From Penicillium oxalicum (taxonomy: Eukaryota > Ascomycota > Eurotiomycetes > Eurotiales > Aspergillaceae): DNA of 64,000 bases. The position numbers and the translations under genes are program-made. Location: assembly GCF_001723175.1 (NCBI RefSeq), contig NC_064652.1, positions 3,100,001-3,164,000 of the forward strand, written 5' to 3'. Position 1 is the first letter of the stretch. Every line of letters starts with the position of its first letter. A model generated the notes under the pieces. The model was not told the origin of the DNA. It was given only the letters and a program-made list of their open reading frames with translations, and did not search any database. Positions 53,401 to 64,000 of this stretch are shown piece by piece.

Positions 53401-55710
53401 ACAGTATTCGGCTGCAAAATATCGACCACCGCTTGCCGGGAGGAGGGACTCAAGAGTTCCCAGGCTTTGGACAGAACTGGAAGCACTTGACCCGCGAAGG
53501 CAGGAGTTTTCAGGATGTTTTGCTCTTTTGCCAACAAATTCTCATCGTTCGCATTTGTGACAAGCCATCGAATCCATGGCACTATTTGCAGTTCAGCCCA
53601 TCCAAGAGCCTCGAGCTCTGCTTTACTTTGAGACTTTGTGAACTTGAAAGGCATCACCCCCGGCGGGACCGGCAAGTCAGCCGGTATCCGATGAGGATTC
53701 AGAAATCCTGCAATGTCCGCAAAGACAATGAGGCGGGTGGGATTTCCTTCTTTGTCTTCGTCATTGGCGACTGCCACGCGCAGTAAGCTCTTGACTGATA
53801 GGCCATCAAGTTGTCCAGTCACGGCCTTTTGTCCCAGCCACGATAGAAACTCGGATATTTGATTAGGTCGAAGAGTGTGAGATTCTAATTCTCGTTTAAT
53901 GTCAGACACGGTGATTTCTGTCACCAGCCCGAAATCTGTCAACTTCTGCACAAACTCCTTGGCATTGAGCACCAGCTCGTCCGGCAGCGCTGGAATAGAG
54001 TCCATGAAACTGAGGTCTTTCGGAGCGATGCGAGTCTGATGGCTGGGAATGACACCACAGGTTGATATAATCTCAATGGAAGCATTCTTGTTACACATCC
54101 AAAAAGCGTCCTCTATCGTCTGTCCAAGCATGGAGGAAGGCGTTGACTCGCGGAAGACAAACTGATTGGCTGTGTGAATAGCTTCTGGAAGGACCTCAAC
54201 GATATCCTCCTTCCGAATCTTGGATGCACGCGTTGATCCAACTTTGGTCGCGATTTTGGACTTGATGCTGCTCATTTCCGCTGACCACGCTATTCGGCAG
54301 ACGATTCCAACTGCTCTGAGCATTTCGATATTCCACTTGCTGATGTAACGTGTATTGAGGTCGATACTCTCACGTTCCACGGTGGGGATCACAGAAGGTG
54401 CGGAGACATGAGCATTGAGACCAGTGGTTTGTTGTGTTGGGAATCCAATGAATATTCTGCCAGCCTTTGTTGGTAGAATGGAGGCCAGAATTTCAGACTG
54501 CGATTCGGATGCCCCGGTTGCAATGTTAGCGTCATAAGATGGTGTCAATATAGCAATTGTCGCCCGCTTTGGGGGCGGCTTTCGAGTAGCGCGTTCTAAC
54601 TCTTTGCTAAGGGAAGTGCTGATAGATGGTTGAATAGATGCAGTATTGATATGCAGAAAGACAGTGGCCTTTAGCATCGCGGTCATATTTGCTGTCTCGT
54701 CAACGCCTTCCACTTTGGGAGTTTGGATCTGCTTTTCAGATCCCGCCTGACTCGTGAACTTGGAAAAAAAGCTGCGCAGAGAGCTTGTAGTGTCTCGGAG
54801 GTTGTCCAACCGGAACATGCTAGCATTGGGATTCCATTCCACGATGCGCATCCAAGCTGCATCAACCTGCGCGATCTCCTGTGTGATGCTGGTAATCTTC
54901 ATCAGACCGTCTGTGGTTCTTGTCTCAATATCCCGGGGGATCGGGACATCCACGCCAGGAGCAGTCTTCTTGGAAAGCTTTAAGAGATTCCAATCGTCGA
55001 GCCACAGCTCAATCTCTTCCAACGCCACAAAAGTTAAGCTACTTGACAAGAACTGGCAAAGCTGCATTAACTGTGGAACTGGAGAAGAATCATTGCGGTA
55101 ATCCAGTACAAACGTCGTATCTTGCGATGGTGTTTCACTCATGTTAAGGCGACGAGTGAACAAGGCGTTGCCTTTCCAATAAAAAGCCATCGCCTGCGTG
55201 CCAGAGGACACAAAAGGCTCCTCGCAATCATCAAAAACACTGTAGAAGCCGACTCCAAATGCTCCGATCTTTGTCTCATCTGGGTTTCCGTCGGCGATGC
55301 GCTTCAATCTAGCCCAGTCTTTCTCACTGAATGGGGAACCATTATTTGATATTAGGAGGCGTCGAAGGGTATGATTCGATATCGTGTGCTTGAGAAGAGC
55401 CGTAGGGTCCGTCGACGTCGGAGACGGCACTGTCGTAGAAGGTAGCGTTTCGAATTTAATGGTCACTTTCGTTGCGGAAGCATCGGCGGCGTTTTGGATC
55501 ATTTCTCTGAGTACGGTCCTGAATGTGTCTGTTAAAAATTGAGTGCTTCTCAGTGACGTGTTGTCAAGATTCATAATCGCACCATTTTCCAGAATACCGA
55601 GCAAGAACTTTCGAGATAAGACCCCGAGTATCGACCGTCACGGCTTCTTCATCAGCGCCGGACCCCATGGTCCGGGCCTTGAGTGCGTTGAAATCTACAT
55701 TCAGGGCCAT
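50430..55710 (-). CDS. giant Hsp90-like ATPase (DUF3684 type) with a C-terminal zincin-like motif
   Basis: 1738 residues from a short first exon (55710-55583) and one long exon (55518-50430). The splice restores VLARYSGKWTVLREMIQNAADASATKV, the N-box of a GHKL/Bergerat ATP-binding fold (E48, N52, D55); the G-box IGAFGVGFYSVFDD follows. This N-terminal part resembles sacsin and Hsp90. The middle ~1000 residues match no motif I know beyond the fungal DUF3684 family. From about 1370 a charged coiled coil (ERILRQKAHEARMAEDKRQK...) leads into a Ser/Pro/Gln-rich linker. The last ~120 residues form a compact domain with FNRAGSIFCNYFYF and VILCHELAHNLVGDH (H1696, E1697, H1700, H1706), a possible zinc peptidase site. 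The first ATG (55710) is preceded by an in-frame stop. Likely a chaperone-like machine; the role is unknown. Confidence 0.85.
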
Positions 55711-56390
55711 TTCGACGTCTCTGATGCTCTGTTAGAGGCTCCGGTAGAGGTCTCCTTTCCAGAAGGACGATGTAAGCAGTAATTTGTTCACGTTCAAGAC
55801 GTTTCAGGCATCTTCCGGCCGACAACAAAGCCGTGCTGGGCCCAACAAGCTCTAGATGAGCTTCACAGGGATATTGTACTCGATATCGTAGATGAAATGA
55901 ACTTCCAAAGGGTAGGGTATCAAGTATTTGAAAGTCAAAAGATCAATCTTAGATCAGGTATACCAGATTTGACATGGGGCTGTTATCGACAGCTCGACGC
56001 CTCGGTGACTGCGGAGGGCCGTCTCCTTATCGAGGCGGCGTCGATCTCTTATCGGCTGGACCCAGTCACCTGCTGCCGCTTTGCTTATCTAATCATTGAT
56101 TGTTTCACCAGATGGAAAGGTACCCGTCCCACCTCCGCGGGCCAGCGCAATCGATCGGAGGTCTCTGTGTCCATGCGCAGTGTTTGTCTTTGGTCGAACT
56201 CGATCCGTGTGCACATTTCGAGGCCCAGACCCGGTTGTTTTTTTCGGCGCAGATCCTTGTATTCGATCTTTGGGTCAAACTCCGCCGCTTGTTTTGAAAT
56301 CCGGGTCCTTGCGGCGCTTGCATTTCCTCTGGATGCGGGCCTCAAGCTGTCAACCGCCGCTATCTACCCTATCCACACTCCCACGCTACC
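55711..56390. promoter_or_regulatory. divergent promoter, ATPase / TRS120
   Basis: About 680 bases between divergent starts. Several overlapping short frames without motifs. The last 40 bases before TRS120 are CT/AC-rich leader. Confidence 0.5.
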
Positions 56391-59300
56391 ATGGGGGTTG
56401 ATACGCTTTCTCCAATTGCGCCAGTGCGCTTTCGAGCGTTACTCCTTCCGATTGGAAAAATCAAGCGGACGCGCTTCTTGAGCTTTGCTTCAAGACTCCA
56501 AGCTGAAAATGTGGTGCGGTTGGGGGACATTAGTCCCGATTCTCGACCAAATCGAAGTACGCAGCCGCTCACCTCGGAGGATGACCGTCTACCTCATTAG
56601 TGATAGAAGGACATTGCTGATTTTGCAAAACCATAGACATGTTCTCGCCGCTCGCCTTTCCTACCGGATTGATACTCTACGACTTGTCCTTCTCCGTTCC
56701 CCCGACGTCCCACCTGGAACTCTTCCCATTTGAAATGTACCGAGAGCCGTTGGTCGTGATTGCGATTGCGGACGGAAAAGAGCTATCTGAAACCACCGAT
56801 ACAGCGTTAAAATATCCTGCGCCACAGGAATTGGACCAGCTGCGAGGGGAGCTGGAAACGTTAAAGGAGAGCCATCCGCGGGCGTTGGTAAATCAGCTCC
56901 TGGTCTTCGATTATGATGGTCTTGATAGCATCACCAATGGTCCAGAGAATGTTCTCTGGGTTCCTCGACCCGAGGTCTCCAAGGCGACCACCATGAAAAC
57001 AGTCCTGTGTGATGTGACCTCGGTCTTGCTGTCAGAGTTGGATCAATTTGCGAAAACCATCCAAAGCATTCCGTCTATAGATTCTCCCCGAGCCTCATCG
57101 TGGGGTCCGACTCGACAACCAGAGCTGCGATCGCGATTAGTGGATCGAGTGCTGAACAGAATGACTCTTCCGGCGCAGCTACCATCCAATCCGAATGGGT
57201 CGTTACCAGAGACTGTGTTGAGTTCCAAAACTACATCACCCGCGCCATCTGAACATGAAACCCCCACCACTTTTGACGAAATCACTCGATCTATACACTC
57301 GACAAGAACAAATTCTGGAGGAAGAAGCCCTTCAATAGCGTCCCCGAAAGAGCACAGTCGTGATCGCATGTCTGTGAGTGGTCTTAGTGCCACTGACAGG
57401 ACCAAAAACCGCATCAAGGGCAGGTCTGGAGTAGTGATTGGCACGCTATTTCTACAGGCAGGGAGATGGCCAGACGCCCTCAAAGAATTGAATGAAGCCG
57501 CGAACAATGCCCGGGCCGCCAGCGACTACGTTTGGCATGCAAAGGCATTGGAGAACATTCTTCTCTGTCTGGTGATGCTGGCATGGGCTGGCATGGATTT
57601 CTCGATTCCATCCGTACTGTATCCAGTTGCTGAAAAGGCCTCGAGAGCTGTAAAAGAGGCTCTCCAGGGCCCATCCGCAGCTGGCAATCGTCTTGTCTCC
57701 CTTCAGAATCTGACCAACCTACTACCTGATCTTTCAAACAACATTGTGAATCTTTACATTCGGGCCGCTAATGTGACAGACGAGCCCCTGCCTCAGCTCG
57801 TATTTTCTGAAACAGTGATTCGACTGTCTAGGTTGATGGTGTCGGCCCGCGTTCGGGACGGCGGGCTGGACGACAATGCCTTGAAGCATATTGTCATGAA
57901 CGAGCCTCTACTTCCCTTGCTTCAACCGGAACTTCCACGCGGCACTATGTTGCTGCGCAAGTCTGACATCGCCAATTTCCTCTACCGGGCTCTGCCTCTT
58001 GCCTCTGAAGCTGATCTGCCTGCAACCGATGCCGTTCCTATAATCGCTGGCATTATTTCGGTTCTTAACACTCTCGATCTACCCCGTAAAAAGGCCTTTG
58101 TCCTGCGCGAACTTCTTGCTGTGATCGTACCGAGCCTTATACAGGCTCGAAAATTGGGTGCTGCCGAGGCCGGAATTCATCCGGCTGCTGGGTTGGGCTC
58201 TCTCAGCGATACGTCATTTGATGTCAACGCGCTAGACATAGGACACGGGAACATGGAGAAGAGCATCCGCCTTCTTCTGGCTTCGATTGGTGAAATCTAC
58301 GGTGCCCAGCCATCGGCATCTCATGAGTGGCAGAAGCGTCAGAGTCGTATGTCTACCTCTGACGGTGGGAGAGAACTACCTGCCTATGACTCCCTTTCAA
58401 GCATTGCAGAGCGGACCTTCCGACATATTGCCCTTGATCAATATGGTGACCTCAACTTGAAGGTTGACGTTCTAAAGGCATGTATTAATTGCTGTGAGGC
58501 GCTCCCTGATTTCAGTGGCGTTCTGCGTTTCACGGTTGAACTACTGCAAACGATACGGGGAGATTTGATGCTTAGTGAAGGCGAAAGGATACCACCGCGC
58601 TTGCCTCGCGACGACCAGGTTCGTTTGTTGAATAATATCAAGCGCACCGTCGAGGCTGGCAATCGACTCGGTGCAACAACCATGACCGCCGAGTATTGGG
58701 ATGATTTCCTAGTTCGCGATGTGCAATTGTTGCCCTTGCCGGATGCGCGGCGGCCCGTTCGTCGATCAAAGACAGAACTTGACGCAGTCACAACTGATTC
58801 AGAGAAGGCGAAGAAAGATCCCTTCTTGTATAATCCTTTCGCCAAGCCGAGCAGCAAGACGCTGGAAATTTTAACTGTCACGGACGAGCCTGCGTCATTC
58901 CGAGTGACACTTCAAAATCCCTACGAGTTTGAGGTCGAGATCGAGTCATTGCGTCTTGAAAGTGAAGGGCTCAGGTTTGTCGCTGAAGCGGAGAATATCT
59001 TCCTTGGGCCCCTTGCTCTGCAGGACGTCCTCATTTTAGGTACCGCTTACGAAGAGGGAAGTCTCAGCATCTCCGGTTGCTCAGTGAAGATTCGGCATTG
59101 CCGAGAGCGAAAGTTCCCCATCTTCAAAGCACTATGGAGGCCTCTTCCTGAGGTCAAGTTCAAGAGGACAGGACTCTCTGCAAAGGAGCCTCCGAATGAT
59201 CGCCCGCTCTCATGGAGCTCAATCACATCAAAGGACGGAAAGATGTCTACGAAAAAGGGCCCTGAAACCGAAACTTGTCAGGTCAAGGTCATTGGTAGAC

Positions 59301-60877
59301 AACCATCCTTGGTCATCGAATCGATGTCGCTTTCGCAGTCAGCAATCATGCTCCTCGAAGGCGAGATCAAAACTTTCTCAATTACACTCCAAAATACGTC
59401 CACTTGCCCCGTGGACTTCGTTTTGTTTACATTCCAAGACTCAACTACTCGTCAACTTCAATCGGCATTGACGAACAAAAATCTACTTCCGGTTGAAATT
59501 TACGAGTTAGAGCTTAAACTCGCGACTCAGCCAGCCTTAAGATGGCGTCGTGAGGGCCCACAGTCTGATAGTTGTTATATCCCCGCCGGGGAGAAAGCGA
59601 CATTCAACGTGGACGTTCTAGGGAAACCTGGTCTGCAAGACACGACAGTCCAGATTGACTACTCATACGTGAAGAAAGAGCGAGATCAGTTGCCTGAAGT
59701 ATTTTACACGCGGCAGCTATTTGTGCCCTTAACAGTGACCGTCAACGCGAGTATAGAGGTTGCACGCTGTGACATTCTACCCTTTGGAGGGGATTTCGCA
59801 TGGAAGAATCATCATGTCGTTGGCTCCTCGGGATCGGCTGAGACACCAGAGGTTCCTTTGTCCGCTTCCGAAAATGATCCGTTTTCTGGGATTCTGTCTC
59901 GCCTGGGCCACGGCGCATATGAATCGGATCACTGCATTGTTCTGCTGGACCTGCGTAACGTATGGCCCAGCCCATTATCGGTATGGCTTCGAGTCAATGA
60001 GCATTCGGTTGATCAAGCTCCCGAATCTTCAACGGATAACGGCACGGGTCAGTATACTGTTGACGGGAACCTGCAACCGGGTCAGGTTTCGCGATTTGTT
60101 CTCGTCCTACCCCGTGTCTACTTGGACAATCCATACGCCACCATTCCACTCGTCAACACGGGCAATCGCCGCCAATTCGTTGTCAGTGCCAACAAACTCA
60201 CTTTCGAAGCCGAAGGAGCTTCTCGCGAAGCCTTCTGGTTCCGCGAGGAGCTTCTCAAGCGAGTCATTGGAGGCTGGTCGGAGTCTGCTACCGGCCGGAA
60301 GGGGTCCATTGATCTCCGCAACATCCGCCTGAACACCCGTATGGTGGAGGCCATGCGTCTTGAAGACGTAGAAGTCGCCTTTTCTCTCTCTTCCCCCAAA
60401 TCCAAAGACAGCCCCTCGGCGGTGAAACAAGTCGGAAGGTCGAAGTTCCAGGCGCAAACCGACGACCTGCTCACCCTTCACGTCACCGTCCACAATCGCT
60501 CCTCTCGTCCTATTCACCCACTTCTCCGCCTCCAGCCAAGTCTTCGTCACCAACAGAATAACATCGCGCTAGATCTCACGCGGCGTCTGGCATGGACCGG
60601 TATGCTTCAGCAAGCATTGCCCATTCTGCCAGCCCGAGGATCGATCCAAACCTCTATCGGGCTAACCATCCTTTGCCGCGGCGAGTACGAGCTAGGCGCT
60701 AGCATTGAGGAAGCTCGGATTTTGCGACACTCGGATGAACATGGTGAAGGAGAGGCTTCTGATCCAGCTACGCAATTTATAGAGGATGGTATTGAGGATA
60801 CTTTTGGAGCGGGCGTGGTGAAGCGTCGACGCATCTGGCATGCGAAAGAGGGTTGTGTCATTCTTGCCCATGACTGA
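56391..60877 (+). CDS. hypA: TRAPPII complex subunit TRS120 (hypercellular protein HypA)
   Basis: Core subunit of TRAPPII, the exchange factor for Rab11/Ypt31 at the late Golgi; loss of the Aspergillus orthologue gives the hypercellular growth defect. Exon 1 (56391-56556) encodes the conserved opening RFRALLLPIGKIKRTRFLSF...LGDISPDSRPNR, and exon 2 (56637-60877) continues with NMFSPLAFPTGLILYDLSF. The total is 1468 residues, close to other filamentous-fungal HypA proteins and longer than yeast Trs120. Residues about 200-290 are a Ser/Thr/Pro-rich linker. Then follow the helical part (GRSGVVIGTLFLQAGRWPDA; LNEAANNARAASDYVWHAKA) and, in the C-terminal half, beta-rich segments such as FRVTLQNPYEFEVEIESLRL that fit the Ig-like domains of the family. 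The last residues end with WHAKEGCVILAHD. Confidence 0.94.
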
Positions 60878-61529
60878 GAATCTATAATTAGAGAGTTTCA
60901 TGATGATTGAACCAAGCTCTTACCAAATTAGATGCACATAATATACCATTCTATTTATCTCTTCAACCTTGCTTTTTTTTTCTCATTTGTTGCGTATGGC
61001 AGGTATCTGGTGGGAACTGAATGTGATAGAAAAGATTCTTCATAGACTTTATCCATTACAGACATGTCAGCAATTGACAACGTCTGTGTCTTTTGATCCC
61101 AGAAGTTTCGACGTGATTTTCCAATTGCCCCATTGCATACTTGTTCTCTTGGCGTGAAAGATCATCGGCACACGACCAATTTCAGTACACGGCTGCTGGA
61201 TTCGAAAATTGCTGGCATGCTTTCACTGTCTGAAACTGGTTCATGGCGTGTTTCAGACAAGAGGAGCTTTTCGAGATGGAGATTTCCAACCGTCTTGTGT
61301 GAGTAATAATTGCTCAAGGTGACGGACGAAATCCGGGAATTGCATGACGAGTCACCAACTCGCAGGCTGCTGGCTCCTCCGATCATGCAAGATCGTGGCG
61401 CTTCTCACTGCTTGGTCTTTGAGAAGGACATGGTCGCGGAGAGCTAATATTGAGTCTCAGATCCGAGACGAAACGCAGGAATTCTCTTCGTCATGATGAA
61501 TCGGACATGGCAGTGCCTCGACTCGCATG
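60878..61529. other. intergenic between convergent genes
   Basis: About 650 bases of 3' flanks with T-rich stretches. No motif or convincing frame is seen. Confidence 0.5.
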
Positions 61530-62748
61530 TCACCCACTGCCGCCCTCAGCGGCATCTCCGCCGTCGGCACTGTCCGCCGGTGCGGATCTTTCACGATTTG
61601 CCGGTGCGGGCTGTGACTCTCCCAGGGGAAAACTGAGGTGCTTCCAGTCTTCAATTTCCTCGATGATACACTTGAGACGATCGCGAATGCTTTCCACGGC
61701 ATAGGTACCCAGGATCAAACGGAGAGGTGGATAAGAGCAATGCCCAAGCTCCCAGACGAGATGCGCTGCCTTGACGGCGGAGGCAGGCTGCTTGTCGCCC
61801 AGCCACATCAACATGCGTCTGGCATGCGCTGCGGGGGACGTTGCCGTGTTGTACGGCTCACTGGGCGGTTTGACCAGAAAGTGCCCGTACAACGGTAGAG
61901 GCGAGGAGAGATTATGCTCGGACGGGTTGGCTGCCATGACCGACGGAGAGACCAGATCTCCAATGTCATCACGACGCATGTGACCCGGTTCAACAAGGGT
62001 ACCCTTGATATTGAAGCTGTCTACCTCGTAAAGCATGCTCTCCATCAGACCTTCTACCGCATACTTGGAGGCACAGTACGGTCCTAGTCCCGGCACGCCC
62101 AGCGCACCTGATGTAGAGCTGAAAATCAAGTATCGACCTGCCCGTCTCTCACGAAAGTGTGGCAGTGACAGCTGAATGATGTTCAAGGTACCGGTGAAGT
62201 TGGTCTCGAACTGGTTTCGGATGTCGAACTCGTCCTGATCTTCGCACGCGCCGATCACGCCGTACCCGGCGCAATTGGCAATCACGTCGATGCGGCCAAA
62301 TCGCGCAATAGTCTGATCGATGACTCTTTTCACCGTCTCACGCGCACGAACATCACAAAGAAGGCCAAGGCAATTATCATGCTCAGCTTCGAGCTCCCTC
62401 ATCGCTTCGGGGCTGTTTTCAAAAGTGCGCCCGACGGCGGCAACGAGATCATTTCGGGCGAGGGTGGTCTTGACGAGTGAGCGGCCCATATGGCCAGTAG
62501 CACCGAAGATCTAGATAAACACATGAGATCAGAGTTCTTGCCTGTGAGGGAAGGCGATGGTCGGGGAGCTTAGTGTCGCACGTGCGTTCGAAAGCGGAGG
62601 AGGTAGAGAAGATGCTTACCAGCCATACGAGAGGCTTTGGAGGGTTCTGTGGGCCAGGAGGATCGGTCGTCGATGGAAGATGCAATCTTAATTCTCGAGA
62701 TGCAATGGGCGAAGTTGGCCCTTGTCGAGCAGGAGAATGCTGTTCCAT
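61530..62748 (-). CDS. short-chain dehydrogenase/reductase
   Basis: Classical-type SDR of 369 residues from exons 62748-62620 and 62510-61530. The join gives PKPLVWLIFGATGHMGRSLV, restoring the first beta strand and the cofactor loop GATGHMGR (46-53). Next come CDVRA, the NCAGYG loop (N-x-A-G equivalent), the catalytic serine region FSSTSGALG, and YCASK (Y188, K192), then VEPGHMRRDD. The ~40-residue N-terminal extension is Pro-rich. The C-terminus has an Ala/Gly/Asp-rich tail. The frame stays open to 62838, so a longer start is possible. The cofactor loop resembles that of other annotated SDRs, but the substrate cannot be told. The gene lies just downstream of VPS45 on the same strand without overlap and may be independent of it. 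Confidence 0.85.
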
Positions 62749-62985
62749 TGTGCGGGGAGTTGGAGAAACGAGGAAGACGAGGGGTATGCGGTGGAAATCT
62801 TGCGCTGATCTCTCTCCGCATTCTCCAGAGATCCACATTCAAGCGTCATGGCAGACGCACTTTCAGTGGACAAGTCCTGTTCTTTCCTGACACTACGCAA
62901 TACGCATACACTTCAAGTTTCTCTCGTTCACTGGTCAATTGAATTATTATGCAGGTGAGATCACTATGCCTGACTTGCTTGGATA

Positions 62986-64000
62986 TTAGCGCCCAACTTC
63001 CCTCCGCAGCCGTCCCGCAGCTGTCGTGGGACCAGGCTCTGGCCAGCTGCTCACGGCGTCATCCACTTCCTCAAGGAACGTCGTGCTATTGTGTATACTG
63101 GTCCCGCTCAAAACAACGCGCACGCCGGGAGAGCTGGCATTGACTTGAGCGACCATCTTCGCCTCCTCGTATGTTGTGCCCCCAACCATGAAGATGATGA
63201 TGTCTTGGGGCTTATCCCGCGTGTGTCCGCTGCCTTCGAGGAATGGATATTGCAGCTCCTTCAGACGGCCTTTAATGAGGTTCTGAAGGGTCATTTCGAG
63301 TCTTGGAGAGTGCTGCGTGTAGACGTTCTCCACCCCTTTCAGGCCCTTGAAACGGTCCCGGGCGCCGGAGAAGAAGGAGGTGGATTCAAATAGATCCGTA
63401 AAGCCTCCCGCCACTGGAGGAGCTTGAAGGGAATGATGATAGGCAAGAAGCTTAGGGATGATGTTGACACGATGGGAAGGGACATCACCCGCCGTGACGA
63501 GCAGATCGAGCAATACCGCCAGGGAGTTGTTCGATTGGCTTTCGTAACGAAGACCGTAGAGAGCAACCAGACGAACTTTGCAGTCCGCGGGGACATTTGG
63601 TAATGAAATGATGCGTTGGAGAGACTGGGGCGGCTGATTAGCTCGAGTCGCTCAACGGGACTGGGACATTACGAACCTTGAGGTCGTTGGAGTGGTTATC
63701 GTTGCAAGCCAAGCTCTGTTCCAATTCACTCACGTCCAGCAGATTATCCTCTCCGACTCGCCGACTCAGCTCGCCCACCAAGGTAACGTGCTTGCTGACA
63801 TTGCCGGACAGTTTGCGAAATTCAGGGTAATCCTCCACGAAGCGCTTCATATCGGCGATCGAATCAATATTCATATTACTCTGCGTCTTGACCTGGTATT
63901 GTTCCACATATTCCTTGATGTTCTGGCCCAGATCACCGAAATTTTGGTACATGTTCTTTTTAAAGAACGGATCCTGGTCCTGCGCCAGGACAATCTCCTG
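62986..64000 (-). CDS. VPS45: VPS45, Sec1/Munc18-family vacuolar sorting protein (C-terminal part)
   Basis: SM protein that binds the endosomal/Golgi syntaxin Tlg2 and controls SNARE assembly on the route to the vacuole. Only the 3' part lies in the window: an exon from beyond 64000 to 63677 and the last exon 63624-62986, together 320 visible residues, with the frame complete at the edge. Seen: FKKNMYQNFGDLGQNIKEYV and KRFVEDYPEFRKLSGNVSKH, which are diagnostic for Vps45. Later come YGLRYE, GVENVYTQHSPRLEMTL, QDIIIFMVGGTTYEEAKMV and GTSIHNSTTFLEEVDD, the usual SM-protein ending. The intron uses a GTTCGT donor, unusual but supported by the clean join DLK/SLQRIISLP. The N-terminal half is outside the window. 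Confidence 0.93.

Overview
The window reads as nuclear DNA of a filamentous ascomycete, most likely an Aspergillaceae (Aspergillus or Penicillium type). Genes carry several short GT-AG introns, 5' leaders are rich in CT runs, and the gene set is typical of Eurotiomycetes: a Zn2Cys6 regulator, homoaconitase of the alpha-aminoadipate lysine pathway, and a bifunctional PABA synthase. I joined exons by hand from splice consensus and family motifs. No RNA gene, transposon or CRISPR array was recognised. The species cannot be named from sequence alone.

Layout: 1-6347 holds no gene I can support. Then come a GSK-3 kinase (+), a CAF16-type ABC ATPase (-), a MOD5-type tRNA dimethylallyltransferase (+), the RAI1 decapping nuclease (-), GET4 (+), an unidentified 225-residue protein (-) and the clamp-loader subunit RFC4 (+). 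Positions 22815-31899 form an apparent sugar-use cluster: a Zn2Cys6 factor (+), an intracellular GH32 invertase (-) and an MFS sugar transporter (+). Next are an L-type amino-acid transporter (-), mitochondrial CYC2 (+), phosphoserine aminotransferase SER1 (-), homoaconitase lysF (+), a DUF7730-like protein (-), PABA synthase pabaA (-), a giant Hsp90-like ATPase of the DUF3684 type (-), TRAPPII TRS120/hypA (+), a short-chain dehydrogenase (-) and the C-terminal part of VPS45 (-), which runs off the end.

Functional links: the invertase and transporter share a divergent promoter with three CGG triplets spaced exactly 8 bases apart (CGG-N8-CGG-N8-CGG), the spacing known for AmyR/InuR-type regulators, and a regulator of plausible type lies next door. 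This suggests a self-contained module for sucrose or fructo-oligosaccharide uptake and cytosolic cleavage. lysF and pabaA each have a perfect TGAGTCA (Gcn4/CpcA-type) site upstream. The most intriguing single protein is the 1738-residue ATPase at 50430-55710: it pairs an N-terminal GHKL ATP-binding fold with a C-terminal HELAH zincin-like motif.
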